This document shows, one piece after another, positions 30,050 to 42,308 of a DNA stretch of 64,000 nt. This DNA comes from Macrophomina tecta. Taxonomy: Eukaryota; Ascomycota; Dothideomycetes; Botryosphaeriales; Botryosphaeriaceae. Each line of letters opens with the position of its first letter. Positions within the stretch are counted from its first letter, which is position 1. A program made the position numbers and the translations under genes. The notes under the pieces are model-generated. The model made no database searches. It was given only the letters and a program-made list of their open reading frames with translations, and was not told the origin of the DNA. Location: assembly GCA_024180945.1 (NCBI GenBank), contig JAKSGN010000041.1, forward strand, positions 3,286,001 through 3,350,000, written 5' to 3'.

Positions 30050-31611
30050 ATGTGGTCGCTATTGTCCATTCTCCTGTCTCTTTCCCTCCTTTCGTCTACA
30101 ACTTCCGCCCTTAACTGCTCAATACCACCGGTATATGTCGACATTCACGATCGCGATGTACACGGCACCGGCGTCCAACAGTATGGCTCGTTCTTAGGCA
30201 TGGGGACGCCCGCTCAGAACCTGTCATTATGGCCTTCACTCACACAGAACGAGACGTCGGTAGCTGCGGACCAGTTTTGTGAGAATAGTAGCCTCCCGAA
30301 CTGTAGGGACAATTCTGGTGGAATAGTTGACCTCTCTCAGTCTGCCAGGTATGCCCTCTTTTGCTTTCGTCAACGGCCAAGGATACTTCATACTCTGGTG
30401 TACACGTCAAGCGCCTCATTCACTAACTTACCTGGAATAGCTGGCAGCCAGACAGTGACTACCAGTCAGCAGACGTAAATGACACTGCCTTCACCCAGTT
30501 CGTCGGCGGACACGACGTCCTCGTTATGTACACGCACTACTTTCGCACCGCGCCCGCATGGCAGACACTCCTGCCCAACATGTCTTTCACGATGGCGACG
30601 GCGGGCTCCCAGAACCCAGGCATCCTCGGCATGGGCCAGACTTCCACAATCCTGCAGCACCTGTACGAGGCGGGCATGATCGCGGGCCACACATACTCGC
30701 TCTACATCGGCAACAGCTTCAAGCGGGCGGGCGGCATGGCCATCGGCAGCAACACGTTCGGCGGCTACGACCCCCGGCGCTTCGAGGGCGAGGTGCACAA
30801 CTACAGCATGCAGCTGGACGGCGCGGGTGCGGCCAACCCGCTGCGCGTGCGCGTGCGCGACATCGTCCTCGACGAGCCAACCGGCTTCACGCGGAACTTG
30901 TCGCTGCTCAACCGCACCGTGTTCCCTAACCTGACCGAGCAGCTCGCCTCCGACGGCTTCGACGCCCGGATCACCACGGATCAGTTCCCCTTCAAGCTGC
31001 CTCGCCAGATCGTTAGGAATTACAAGAGGCAGCTGGGCGCGGTGCCGTCGACATATACGGACCGCTCGCTGCAGTTGGCCAAGCCATTCAACGGCACCAT
31101 GACGATTGTGCTAGATGATGGGTTTCGTGTGACGATGCCGCCAGAGATGATGTTCAATGTGTCAGGCATCTCGCCCGTGGAGGATGAAGATGACGACGAC
31201 GACGGTTTCCTGCTGGGCTCGGCGTGGCTCACGCAGGTGTACCTGATGCTGGATTACGAGAACTGGTCTTTCCACCTCGCGCAGGCGATACCCATACCGC
31301 AGTTCAATCAGCCGACGACGTGGTGTCCCCGGACGGTGCCGCAGCCGGCGGTGCAGCACAGCAACGGAGGCGGCGGGTTCGCACGCAATGGGTTGATCGG
31401 CGCTGTGCTTGGCGGGGTGATTGGCGGGCTGGCCCTGATCGCGTTGGCGTTTTTGCTGTACACGTGGTGGGCGAGGAGGCAGCTGATGAAGGCTGAGAGG
31501 AGGCTGTCGAACGATACGATTGAGATGGCCAAGGCGAACTTCGAGCAGGTGCCTAGTGAGTATGGTGCAGAGTCTGTCGAGAATGGGAGGGCGAAATTAT
31601 GGAGGAGATGA
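30050..31611 (+). CDS. Transmembrane aspartic-protease (A1) homologue, probably inactive
   Basis: The model is join(30050..30348,30441..31611), 489 aa; the intron has branch-like CTAAC and acceptor AATAG. Residues 1-21 are a signal peptide. The body has the pepsin-like pattern: QYGSFLGMGTPAQNLSLWPS, GILGMGQTSTILQHLYEAG, GGMAIGSNTFGGYD and a GFLLGSAWLTQVYLMLDYEN C-terminal strand. The first catalytic motif, normally DTGS after the GTPxQ block, is replaced by WPSLTQNET, and the second DTG/DSG site is not found (the region reads ARITTDQFPF). A transmembrane helix (~420-444) is followed by a basic cytosolic tail of about 45 residues. I infer a non-proteolytic cell-surface protein, perhaps a binding or sensing one. 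There are about ten N-glycosylation sequons. Confidence 0.82.
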
Positions 31612-32166
31612 TGTGTTGAGGACTTTCATTGCTTTTCCTTATGGCTTCGTGCTCCTCCAGATACCATTTCCTACCTGTACTTTCTGCACGATCTCATGGT
31701 ACTTTCCGACAGTTCCGCACAGCGTATCCATCTAGCGGGGAAAAGACATACTCTGGCGATGACAGACCCAGTCGGTTGGGCGAGCTTACTTCGAACACGG
31801 GAGCTCGGCGCGTCGAGAATCTGTAATTCAATTTAGAATTGTACTATGTTTTGGTGTGATGGCTGTCCATCCGCTGCGTGGTCTGTGTGAGGCGCTTGTC
31901 AGATCCTCTGGCCGAAATTGAGAGCAACGTGAACATGGCAGATCTCAAATATATCCATCTTTGATGTGAACCGCCCATCTCTATCGTCATCGTCTCTTGC
32001 TCGAGGGGATAATCTGTCTTTTTGTTGGAAGCCATCGCGCGAGAAGTCTGGCGCTTGGCGAGTGACATCACCGGCTCTGGGCGCCGCCGCGAGTCTCCGA
32101 ACTCAACTCCGACTCCACGTTCTTTTGCCAGGTCCCCGACAAGATTTCCAGGTTCAGCAGCGGCGC
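31612..32166. other. Intergenic region upstream of the glucosylceramide synthase gene
   Basis: The 3' flank of the protease-like gene and the 5' region of the glucosylceramide synthase gene, both plus strand. No coding signal beyond an in-frame extension of the downstream gene that I do not accept as translated. Confidence 0.4.
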
Positions 32167-33853
32167 ATGGTGAGCATCGCAGGCGCGGCAAAGGGAGCGG
32201 TGGCTTCCGATGTCTCTCCGCACGACAATGAGGCTTCTTCCTTCAGCCTGGTCGAGATACTAGCGACGGTTGCCCTGGTGTGGTACGTAGCCGTTGTGGT
32301 GGTGTGCACCGTCGGCTACACCCAGCTGTAAGCAACATCCCCACCCTGCCATCTTTGCGTCGCATAGCAGCGATTGACCCGCTATAAGGCGCCGATGGTA
32401 CTCTTCTCCGCGTCCGCCAGCCTACTGCCTCACCCAGCTCCCCCGAGATGAGATTCCTCACGTCACCATCATCCGCCCGGTCAAAGGACTTGAGCCCAGC
32501 CTCTACGACTGCCTCGCCGCGACCTTTCGCCAGACCTATCCGCTGCAGAAGCTGACCATTTACTTCTGCGTTTCTTCGCGCGAAGACCCTGCGTATCCGA
32601 CTCTGCAGCGCCTGGTCGAGGACTTCCCGGCCTTCGATGCGAAAATTCTCATCGAAACCGACGATCCGCTGCTCAATGGCGAACAGGACGGCAGCCGCCC
32701 GCCCATGGGCCCCAATCCGAAGATCAGGAACATGAGCAGAGCATACCGCGAGGCCAAGAGTGATATCATCTGGATTCTCGACTGCAACGTGTGGGTCGCC
32801 CCAGGCGTGTGCGGCCGTATGGTCGACACGCTCTGCGGTTACGGTGGCCGGAAGAAGAACAAGTTCGTACACCAGCTGCCGCTTGTTGTGGATACCGATA
32901 CCGCTCCGCATGGCGACGAGTCCCAGGGTCTGCTGAGCGGCGAGAGGAGTGGCAGCGCGTCGACTAGCACCGCGATATATCCGCCGACCCGAAAGCACCG
33001 CATCTGGAATCTGGGTGGCGGCCGACTCGAGGAGCTGTTCATGTCATCCTCACACGCCAAGTTCTATACGGCCATCAACACCGTCCTCGTCGCACCCTGC
33101 ATCGTCGGCAAATCGAACATGTTCCGCCGCTCGCACCTCAACGCTCTGACCGGTCCGCTGCCGACCCACGCGGAGGGCATCGACTTTTTCTCCGAGAACA
33201 TCTGCGAGGACCACCTCATCGGTGATCGCCTCTGGAAGCAGCAAATTCCCGCTGAGAAGCAGGGCGAGAAATGGGGAAAGCATGCCATGTGCTTCGGCGA
33301 CGTAGCCATCCAGCCCATGTCCGGCATGAGCGTTCGTGAGTATGTTGCTCGTCGCGTGCGCTGGCTGCGTGTCCGCAAGTTCACAGTCACTTTGGCTACG
33401 CTTGTTGAGCCTGGTACCGAAGCTTTCCTCTGCAGTTTCTATGCTGCGTTCGCTGTCACTACCCTCCCCTACTTCCGCGATACTCTGGGTATCCCGCAAA
33501 CCTGGACAGCATTCTGGATGTTCTGGTTGTTGAATGTGGCAGTCTGGTGCGTGGTCGACTGGACTTTGTACCGCAAGCTACATTCGGCGCACAGCATCGA
33601 TGTGGATGAGAATACCCCGCCTTTCGCGAGGCCGCCAAAGACCGCAAATGGCACTAGGAGGCCGTTTGGCGACTGGTTCTTGGCCTGGCTCGGGAGAGAA
33701 GCGCTCGCATGGCCCATTTGGGCGTGGGCCGTGTATGGTGGCGTGACAGTGACGTGGAGGGGAAAGAGATTCTGGGTGGGTTTGGACATGAAGGTGCATG
33801 AGATAAAGAATGGGGATGATGGAGCAGAGGGGGGTAAGGCGAGAAGAGATTGA
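32167..33853 (+). CDS. Ceramide glucosyltransferase (glucosylceramide synthase, GT21)
   Basis: The model is join(32167..32327,32389..33853), 541 aa. The first exon encodes the N-terminal membrane anchor ([20 protein letters not shown]), after which RRWYSSPRP leads to the GT21 core [19 protein letters not shown]. Family motifs are visible: the acidic ETDDP block, [18 protein letters not shown] (the D3 base region) and RRVRW, which fits (Q/R)xxRW. Three hydrophobic segments follow near the C-terminus. The enzyme moves glucose from UDP-glucose to ceramide at the Golgi/ER membrane, giving fungal glucosylceramide. The ATG at 32167 is chosen because the open frame further upstream is low-complexity and unlike the family. 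A Ser/Gly-rich insert (~245-280) looks lineage-specific. Confidence 0.93.
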
Positions 33854-34150
33854 TGAATTCGGTACAGTTAACGATGGTGCATGAACAACGGCAGGTCATC
33901 TCACAGTCTTTCATAGCGGCATTCGAGGCGCGTTTTAAAAGATTTCCCGTTGCAAATATAGGAACGACTATCAGAGATGACGTTAAATACGTAGCAGGTA
34001 TCACATGTCAAGCAATCTCCGTATACATACACACAACCAGAAAAGGGAAGAAACACCGCACACCCGCCAGCCGAATATCCACACTCCGAAAGGAAAGAAA
34101 GACGCAGCCTTTCTCAGTCAACTTGGCCCGTCTCCTTATTTTCCCACCAT

Positions 34151-35388
34151 TCAGCTCGCTGTCGCCGCCGCCTTCCCCTTCTCCGAGTCCGCCTCCCTCC
34201 TTCCTCTTTCCTCTTCTCCCCGCCTGAAGAACGTCCGGGCCAGCTTCTCCCGCCCCTTCTCTCGGTACCGCCGGCCTCTGCTCTTCAGCTTCCCCACCGC
34301 GCCGTCATCGCCCGTCCCCAGCGCCGGCTTCACCTCCGGAGGCGTGTCATCATGGCGTCCCGCGTGGCCCTCAGGCGGCCCGCCCGTTCGCATGTGCTCT
34401 GCATGGCCGAATGATCGCGGCCTCTCTTCGCCTTCCTTGTCTTCATCCTCTCCTGCTTGCCGTCCAGCCGTCGACGGTACGATCGAGTCCACGCGTGGGC
34501 GTGGGGACTGCTGCCGCTGCTTGCCTTTGCTGCCGCTGCTGTGTTCGCCTGGCGATGCGTGGTTATGCTCAACACGCGCGGTGAGCCCGTTGTTGCTGCA
34601 GATGATCTCGTCGGGCGGGCTGTCGTCGGCGTGGGTATCGGCGGGTGCGGTTGTGGTTGGTTGGATGCTGGCGGTGTCTTCTTCATCGCCATTCTGGTGC
34701 CGCTTCACGCGCGCCACGGTCCGGTGCCGGCCGCGCGGGGGGATGTCTTCTTCTTCTTCTTCTTCGGGGGAGGAGGTGGAGACGTCGCCGCCGGCCTTTT
34801 CCCAGTCGATACGGGAGAGGGAGGAGTCGTCTGGTTGCCGCGACTCCGAGGCGTCTTGAGACAGCTCGCGCGATATTCGGGCCACGAGGCCGCCCGGCGA
34901 GGAGGAAGAGGAAGGCTCGCCGCCAGAGTTCTGCCGCAGAGGCTGCGCCTTGTGCATCGAGCTTGCTGTCTGGCTCTGGCTGTATTGGCTGCTCCTGTCG
35001 CCATTCGAGCGGGTCCTACTGCTGGCGGTGGTTGCGGTCGTCAGGCGGTAGTCGTCGAGGCTCATGCGCTGCTTGGCGGCGACGGCGTGCTCGGCGTCTT
35101 CAGTGGTGGCGCGGCGGAAAGTGCGTTGGGGGAGGGGCGGGCCGAGTTTGGCGAAGAGGGAGAGGCGGCGGAGGATGTCTTTTTTGCTTTTCTTGCTTTT
35201 CTTGTTGGGGTGGTGGTCGAGGTAGTGGCGGTGGTAGAGGTGGTTGGGAGCGGGGCGAGGGTGGCTTGGTTGTGGTAGCTACTGAATGATGTCTGGTGGG
35301 TTGTGAGGGGGTTTTGGTCGGTTTGCATGGCCTCTCGGGAGGAGTTGTAGGATGTGCTGGGGTCCGATATGTTTTTTGGAGCGGCCAT
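34151..35388 (-). CDS. Predicted disordered basic/acidic protein, 5' frame interrupted
   Basis: I do not recognise the family. The main frame is open from 35278 to the stop at 34151; its first Met (35065) starts MSLDDYRLTT. The in-frame sequence before that Met looks like real protein (KKSKKSKKDILRRLSLFAKLG, then FRRATTEDAEHAVAAKQR), so the true start should be upstream. An ATG at 35388 in a strong context (ACCATGG) begins MAAPKNISDPSTSYNSS, but in another frame, and no GT donor lies between it and about 35215. A one-base loss near 35200-35215, or an assembly indel, would join the two. The rest is polar and charged: a run of Glu (about ten, 34745-34765), many Ser, Gly and Arg, and a basic C-terminal RRYREKGREKLARTFFRRG. 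Function unknown. Confidence 0.58.
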
Positions 35389-38300
35389 GGTTCTTTTCGT
35401 AGTATTGGTGGAGAAAGAGAGGTTTGCTGATGTTAGGTGGATGATATTTCGGGGCTGTTATGGTGATCATGTGGCAAGGATTATTGTCCGATGGTCGAGT
35501 TGCCGGTATTTGTCTGGGATCGGGGACTGTCTGCTCTTTATGTGCTCTACTTCGTTACTTTTCTGGCCGGAGTAGGACCATGGTCGAGCTGAACCCCGTT
35601 TTCCAACGCTTTCTCCTGCAGCTCCCGCTCTCGGTCCTTCTGCTTCTGCTTCTGCAACTCGGGATCCCGCGCGTGTTTCCCACAAGGCAGGTTGATGAAG
35701 CAACGGATGAGAAGGCGGAAGCAGGTTTCAAGACACATTGGTAAGGCTGAATTCTTGGAGATCTGAAGGAATGAGGTCACAAGTTCTCGGCCCCGCCAAG
35801 CTTTTGGTGTCCACAAATACTCCTAATCAGGGTTCCCGCGAAAAAATGGTTGTGGGCAAACGTGGAATCACAATTAAGTCACGAATGGCGGTTTAGAGTA
35901 GTGATGGTACCGCACGCTTTTTATCCATTGCCCATCACCCGCGCTCTCGGCTCTGCGGATGAGCCCGGCATCCCCTCGGGCTCTACTTACGTCACATGGG
36001 TTGGGTGTTTTGGGAGGCGGTGGGCTGGCGATCACCAGACACCTTCGTTTTTCATTGCCCTGCTCCCGCTGCATGCCGGAGTGGCGGACGGAAACCGGCG
36101 GAGTCGACAAGGGATGTTGGGGTTTGTTGTAGAGGGGCAGGGCGGATGGTTCCTATTTGTTCGGAGGTTGATAGTTCCATGTGCAAGGGTGGGACGGTGC
36201 GGCTGGATTGAACGGGCGGAGCGGAATCAGCAACCCCCGACGCCCGTCAGCTGTATTTGGGGGTGTGAGACGAAGCTCGGTGAAAGCTTGTGCGCAGTGA
36301 GTCCCAGGGCTTTGCATTTGAGTCTATCTATGGTGGGAAGTGATCTTCTACGAAGCAAACGAAGGATCTGACCGTATTATGTACGTGGTCGAATGAAAAC
36401 AGTCGATGCACCCTAGCAAAGATCTCACATCACGAGGTCGATGTCAAAATTCTTGCAGTGGTTGAAGCATTCGTCCGGACGCGAATGTAATCAATCTGCT
36501 GAACAATGCTTCAACTCCCTGCAAATATTTCCTCCTGTATTGCGATGCGGTTGACAACCCAACACATGACTACCAGGGTTACCAGCTTGATCTAGTCGAA
36601 AGTTCGGGTAAAATAGCGAGACTAAAGGCAGTGTGCGCTTCTTTCAGGTATTTCATCTCTCCCTCCTGACCCAACCTCTCGCCTTGAGCGCTGCCTTAAC
36701 CGCCTCACGAACCTTTTCTCCATCCTTACTCTTCTGGGATATCTTCTGGGTGTGTATTTGCAGTAATGCTGAATTATTATTGAATAAGGCTTGGTTCTTC
36801 TCTCATTACTCCCACCTGAGCTGCATGGTAGCATGTTGGAGTTCTCAGACTTCGACCGTTGAAGCTTTCCTGCGATACTCAACCGAATTTTGAAAGAGAA
36901 TCGGGCTTGGTCGCATAATACTATGGTCGAAGGTTGGTCCAATGAGAATCCCACCATACCGCATTTAACTAAGAGCGTGAGCCATTTCGATGCGGCCCCT
37001 GCCGCGGTGATATCTGATTTCGGAGATTAGTAATGAGTGAAGCTACTCTAGAAGATTATATCAGACCTTCCTACGGGACTGTGACTTGTTTGTCGAATTC
37101 AATACGCCCTGTACCGGCTTTTTTTCGGCCGTTCGGAATGCTATGAGCTGTTCGGCAGCCCTTACGGATAAAGTAGACATTTTCTGCAATACCTGATTTT
37201 CAGCTTGGCTCGTGGGTAGTGTGCGGTTCTTGGGTTATGAGGATTATCTTGTATGTACTTGAGGAAAACATACACTGCATAATCGAATATAGTCCTTATG
37301 TAACTGTCCTTGCGATTGCCCGTAGAGCGTATGCTGAAAGTCAAGGTATTTGGTAGGCGGATAAGAATGTATTACCGAGCGACGTACACCTCTGACGCCT
37401 CCCGAATACTCCTCGGGGACCACTGGTAGCAAGGTCTGCAGAAAGCCTTCTGATGCACAGCATTATTTCGAAGTACACCAGTCTTCTCTCGGGTTCCTGA
37501 TTGAGGACGAGCCTGTCCCGGTCTTTCCCGCATTTTCATCTTATTACAGAGATCATAAGCCGTTTCTACAAATACACCATGCATCTAATAGCCTTGAGCA
37601 TTGTTACTGTCAGACGATATTAAGAAACTTCACAGTTCCTCCGCATAATGCATTAGCCGTTGCCTCTATTTACTTCTGCCTGTCTCACTTCTGGCGTTCC
37701 AGCGCGTTGACGAGGAGCTCTTGAGTCCTCTCACCTGAATTCTCCCAAACCCGCAGGCGGTTGGAACAACCCCGTTACAGGCGCTCTTGCGTCTTCTGAT
37801 TACAACCCACCTCAACACCAAGTTTGAAGCACACACAGCTGATTGAGATGCCTCCGAGAACGAACCCGATAAAGCCCTCGGTTTTGTTAGGTTTGTTTTA
37901 TTTAGGCTAGGTTGTCCAGTCATAGTAGGACTAAGTGCCACGGCCGCAAGACACTACTGATGAAGCGCGTTGTAGTACCCGAATGGTGGAGCTTGAAGTG
38001 TTTAAAGGTGGATTAAGATGCATAAATTATTGGAAAAGTTCATTGGCTCAGTCAGGAGGAAGAGGACTTATCGATGTGCTGAAAAGGCCGTTGAGAGCAG
38101 ATAGCATTCTCAGAGGCAACCGTGGCCTCAATAGAATTTGTCCAACGATTTGGTGACCTAGCACGACTCAATCAAGGCTTACAGTGTGGTGATCGAGTAC
38201 GCTCTTGAGAACTGATGATGACGTCGGATCTATCCGCCGTGAATTCCTAAATTTTTTTGACTGCTGTTTTACTTGTTCAGTCGGCCTTGTCCTTTATGAA

Positions 38301-39536
38301 CTTCATAAACCGCTCCATTCGCGCTGCACCGCCAGCCAAATGCTTCTCATGCACGTTCCTCAGGATCTCAGTGTGCTGCGGGTCCAATTTAGCGTTCCTA
38401 CTCCTCTGCTCGAGATGTTAGCGTTTCCATCCGAACTGCATGGATCTCAACTCGCGATCTGCGCTCGTAAGATATGGGGAGGGTTCGCCAAGGTCTTCCT
38501 GTGAACGTGACCATATTCTCTCTTCCTGCGCCGAGTAAACAATCGAACCATCCCACTAGAGGCTTGTAGTAAGGTAGTTGAGATGGCAGCAGTGAGAAAA
38601 GAACGGTGCACAGCATCCAGGGTAGCTGCGAATATTAGTCGTGATCTAACTGTGCGCGATTTTGTCATTGGCCCTTTGACGCAGGTCCAGACATCCTGCC
38701 AAATTTAAATGTGGTAATTTTCTCGGGTGCAATTATAACGCCTATGGTGAGAGTATTGAAACGAAGGATACCTGATTTGAAACATTTGGAGAAAAAACGA
38801 TCAAATAACAAATCTAGCGTGGGGAGATCTGGGTGTATTGAAGACAACAGCTCGGCGTTCTGTACTCAAGTGAAGCTTCTGCGGCCCTATGGAGGATGTG
38901 ACTGTTATCAGCTCCGTATGGATTTCCTGGTGAGCCACGTGTGCAAGGGTAAAATACCGTGGATGCGTATACCAGACAGGAAATTCAAAGTTTTGCACTT
39001 GTGCCCTGAGGTCATTGGGTCTGGAGCAGTCTAGAAAATGGCGGTTTGCGGGAATAAGATGCCTGCTATCGGACGCAGATCTGCCCTTGCAGTTGGAATG
39101 CGTTGAGGCACCGGATATTTACCAGCAATTCTCTGAGGCTGGTGAAATTCTGACGGTTTCAACGAGATTATTAAAGCATCGACTGGAGCTCAGTAGCAGC
39201 ACAAAGGTACGTAATGCGGGGATCGAGATAAGTCGTTGCCGGTTGAGACTCCGCAATGACTCGAGGCACGTCCGCTACCTCATGCCGTGACATCTCCCGA
39301 TCTGAATCATGTACCCTTCAATCTAGGAGCAAGCATTTCTTTTTCACTTCTGCCACCCACCTCATGTCCCTTATCTCCACAGACTATTCCCTGCTCATGC
39401 GAGGTGGCGGGCGGCAATGGCGGGCAGCCGATGACTGTACCTGCATGACTCGCGCTATGAAGACGAAAACTTGCCCCGCCGCCAGCAGCGTCACAGTCCA
39501 ACAACACCGCCAGCCCACGCCCACCACACAACCAAA
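35389..39536. other. Long gene-poor stretch
   Basis: About 4.1 kb, less GC-rich than the flanks after 36.4 kb, with many stops in all frames. The longest open frame (35850-36371, plus, 173 codons) has no recognisable domain. No terminal repeats, transposase-like text or tRNA were seen. Frequent TA and TG dinucleotides would fit old repeat-induced mutation, but I could not compute an index. Confidence 0.4.
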
Positions 39537-41502
39537 ATGGCCGACCAAATCAAAGAGTGGCAGCAGAGGGCCGAGAAGCTCTCCCCGCTCAACCTCAAGG
39601 CCATTGAGCCCCATCTCGCTGAGCTCGATGCCCACCTTACCCTCCGTTCGCACATTGTCGGCTACGGCCTGACCGAGGCCGACACCACCGTCTGGAAGAC
39701 CATTCGCGACAACCGCGTCGCCCATGCCTACGTCAAGCAGAGCCTGATGGTCAACCTGTCCCGCTGGTTCAGGTACATTGAAGAGGCATACCCCGAGCAG
39801 ACTACCCTCGCGTACCGCCCCGCGAAGAAGCCCGCCGCTGCCGAGAAGAAGGACGACGATGCTGGCAGCTACGACATTGGCCTGCAGGATGTTGAGCACG
39901 GTGTCGTCACTAGGTTCCCGCCGGAGCCTTCGTATGTTGGCCACAGTCCTCATCAGAGAGCTATACTAACAAGCTGGTTTCAGTGGATACCTTCACATTG
40001 GCCATGCAAAGGCCGCCCTGCTGAACGACTACTTCGCCCACAAGAAGTACAAGGGCACCCTGCTCCTGCGATTCGATGACACCAACCCGCTCAAGGAGAA
40101 GCAGGAGTTCCAGGACTCCATCATCGAGGACCTGGCTCTGATGGGCATCAAGCCCGACAAGACCACCCACACCTCCGACTACTTCCAGGAGCTGTTCGAC
40201 TACTGCGTGCAGATGATCAAGGACGGCAACGCCTACGCCGATGACACGGAGCAGGAGCAGATGCGCAAGGAGCGTATGGACGGTCTCCCCAGCAAGAGGA
40301 GGGACAGTTCCGTCGAGGACAACCTGGCGCGCTTCGAGGAGATGAAGAAGGGCACCGAGGAGGGCACCCGCTGGTGCATCCGCGCAAAGATCTCGGTCGA
40401 CGACCCCAACAAGGCCATGCGCGATCCCGTCATCTACCGCTGCAGCCCCCAGGAGCACCACCGCACCGGCAACACCTGGAAGGTCTATCCCACCTACGAC
40501 TTCTGCTGCCCTATCGTCGATGCCCTCGAGGGCGTGACCCACGCTCTCCGTACCACCGAGTACAAGGACCGTGACGCGCAGTACCAGTGGATGATCAAGG
40601 CGCTCAAGCTGCGCAACGTCTACAACTGGGACTTTGCCCGCATGAACTTCGTCAGGACTCTGCTTTCGAAGCGCAAGCTGACCAAGTTTGTCGAAAGCGG
40701 CGTTGTCTGGGGCTGGGACGACCCGCGCATGCCCACCGTCCGCGGTATCCGCAGGCGTGGAATGACGATCCCTGCGCTGCAGGAGTTCATCCTGAAGCAG
40801 GGACCCAGCAAGAACATTGTCAACCTTGACTGGACCACCTTCTGGGCCACCAACAAGAAGTACATCGACCCCATCGCTGGCCGCTACACCGCCGTCGAGA
40901 CCTCCAACAAGGTGCCGGTCACCATCGTCGGCTTCGCTCACCCCGGGCCATACAGCGAGGACAAGCCGCTCCACGCCAAGAACAAGGACGTCGGCACCAA
41001 GAAGGTCTTCTACAGCGGTGAGATCATCATCGACCAGGAAGACGCGCAGTCGTTCGCACAGGACGAGGAAATCACGCTGATGAACTGGGGCAACGCCATC
41101 GTCCGCAAGGTGTCGCACTCGCTCAACCCGGTGAATTTGTTCAAGGACAAGACGCCCATCACGGGCATTGAGATGGAGCTGCACCTGCAGGGCGACGTCA
41201 AGAAGACGGCCAAGAAGATCACCTGGCTCAGCACCGCCCAGGACTTGGTGCCCGTCGAGCTCGTCGACTTCGACTACCTTATCACCAAAGACAAGCTCGG
41301 CGAGGATGACAAGTTCGAGGACTTCATCAATCCGAAGACGGAGTTTAGGACCGAGGCCGTGGCAGATGCGAACGTGGCGAAGTTGAAGGTGGATGATATT
41401 ATTCAGTTCGATCGCAAGGGCTACTTTAGGGTGGATCGCGCGTTCCAGCATGGGCAGCCAGCTGTGTTTTTCCAGATTCCGACGGGTAAGGCGGCCAAAT
41501 AG
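39537..41502 (+). CDS. Cytosolic glutamyl-tRNA synthetase
   Basis: The model is join(39537..39931,39984..41502), 637 aa. The N-terminal ~110 residues are a short helical appendage (GST-C-like, ending SRWFRYIEEAYP). The class I catalytic core starts with [20 protein letters not shown], containing the HIGH signature, split by a 52-nt intron. Further marks are LLRFDDTNP, YPTYDFCCPIVDALEGVTHALRTTEY and LLSKRKLTKFV, the KMSKS-loop equivalent of the eukaryotic/archaeal GlxRS branch. The beta-barrel anticodon-binding domain (MELHLQGDVKKTAKKITWLS) completes it. There is no mitochondrial presequence, so it should charge cytosolic tRNA-Glu. The N-terminal domain is shorter than in yeast Gus1 (whole protein about 700 residues), which may affect Arc1-type partner binding. 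Confidence 0.96.
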
Positions 41503-41858
41503 GCGGGGCGTGATGTTGACATGTTAAGTGTGAGAGCACGACAAAAATAGAAGAAGAGCAGAGAGAAACGGATGATCAAAGCAGAAATTCTTTTTTCTTT
41601 CATTCTTGATGATGATGACGGTCGCGATGGGCCTTTCTCCTTACAGTTTCTATCGTTGATGTTCATTCGCTCGTTTGGTTGCCGTCCTTGGGATATCGCC
41701 ATGCCAACCAACCAACCAACCAAACCAATCAGCCCAGCCGAAAAAAGTAACTCCCAACACCCCACGACCATAGGAATATATAATGTAGATGGTAGAAGAA
41801 CAAGAAAAAAAAAGAAAAGAAAAGTGAAACCGGGTATGCCGCAATTTACTAGTTCAGA
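41503..41858. other. 3' region between two convergent genes
   Basis: Contains the 3' ends of the GluRS gene and the small Ser-rich gene, a CCAA repeat (about 41704-41726) and an A-rich tract near 41810-41825. Nothing else seen. Confidence 0.5.
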
Positions 41859-42308
41859 TCAGATCCACCACTCCTTCCATATCTTCTCGGCCTCACTGCC
41901 GCCGGCGCCGCCCCGCTTTGTCGGCGAGAATTTCTGCTGCCGGTGCTTGCCGGTGCGTTGCTGGCACTGGTCGGCCACGACCAGCGGCGACGGTGGCGGC
42001 GGCGGCAAGAGCACGCGCGCCTTGCGCGCGGAGATGGAGCGCAGTTCGAAGGTTTCGTATTGCTCGTCATCGTCGTCGTCGTCGCCGTCTTCTGCTGCTG
42101 CTCCTTCGCCCTCTTGTCGCTTTTCGGAGGCACAGGAGCGGCGATCGGTCGAGGTGGCGGAAGAAGAGGAGGAGGTTGAAGTGGTGGAGAAGGTGGATTG
42201 TCGGGATGGTGGTGGGGAGGTTGTGCTGCAGCAGGAGGAGGAGGTGGAGGATTGGCGGCTGCGGCGGCGGACGCCGAGCGAGGTGGTGAGGGCGGAGAAA
42301 ACTGGCAT
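41859..42308 (-). CDS. Small Ser-rich hypothetical protein
   Basis: A 149-codon frame with a good start context (ACAACAATGCC). The N-terminal half is Ser/Thr-rich (about residues 10-60), followed by an acidic run of six Asp within GDDDDDDEQYETFELRS, a basic stretch RKARVL, a proline run and a basic C-terminus ending EKIWKEWWI. The change from low complexity to a compact YETFELRSISARKARV segment suggests real coding, but composition alone could produce an open frame of this length here. No family recognised. It is convergent with the GluRS gene. Confidence 0.48.
   Translation of the reverse strand: MPVFSALTTSLGVRRRSRQSSTSSSCCSTTSPPPSRQSTFSTTSTSSSSSATSTDRRSCASEKRQEGEGAAAEDGDDDDDDEQYETFELRSISARKARVLLPPPPPSPLVVADQCQQRTGKHRQQKFSPTKRGGAGGSEAEKIWKEWWI

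Noticed and set aside
34005..34859. 284-codon plus-strand open frame
   Set aside because: Antisense to the charged minus-strand protein; Ser/Pro-rich shadow of its Arg/Glu/Gly codons.
39961..41451. 496-codon minus-strand open frame
   Set aside because: It is the antisense of the GluRS coding exon; GC-rich third positions keep the opposite frame open.
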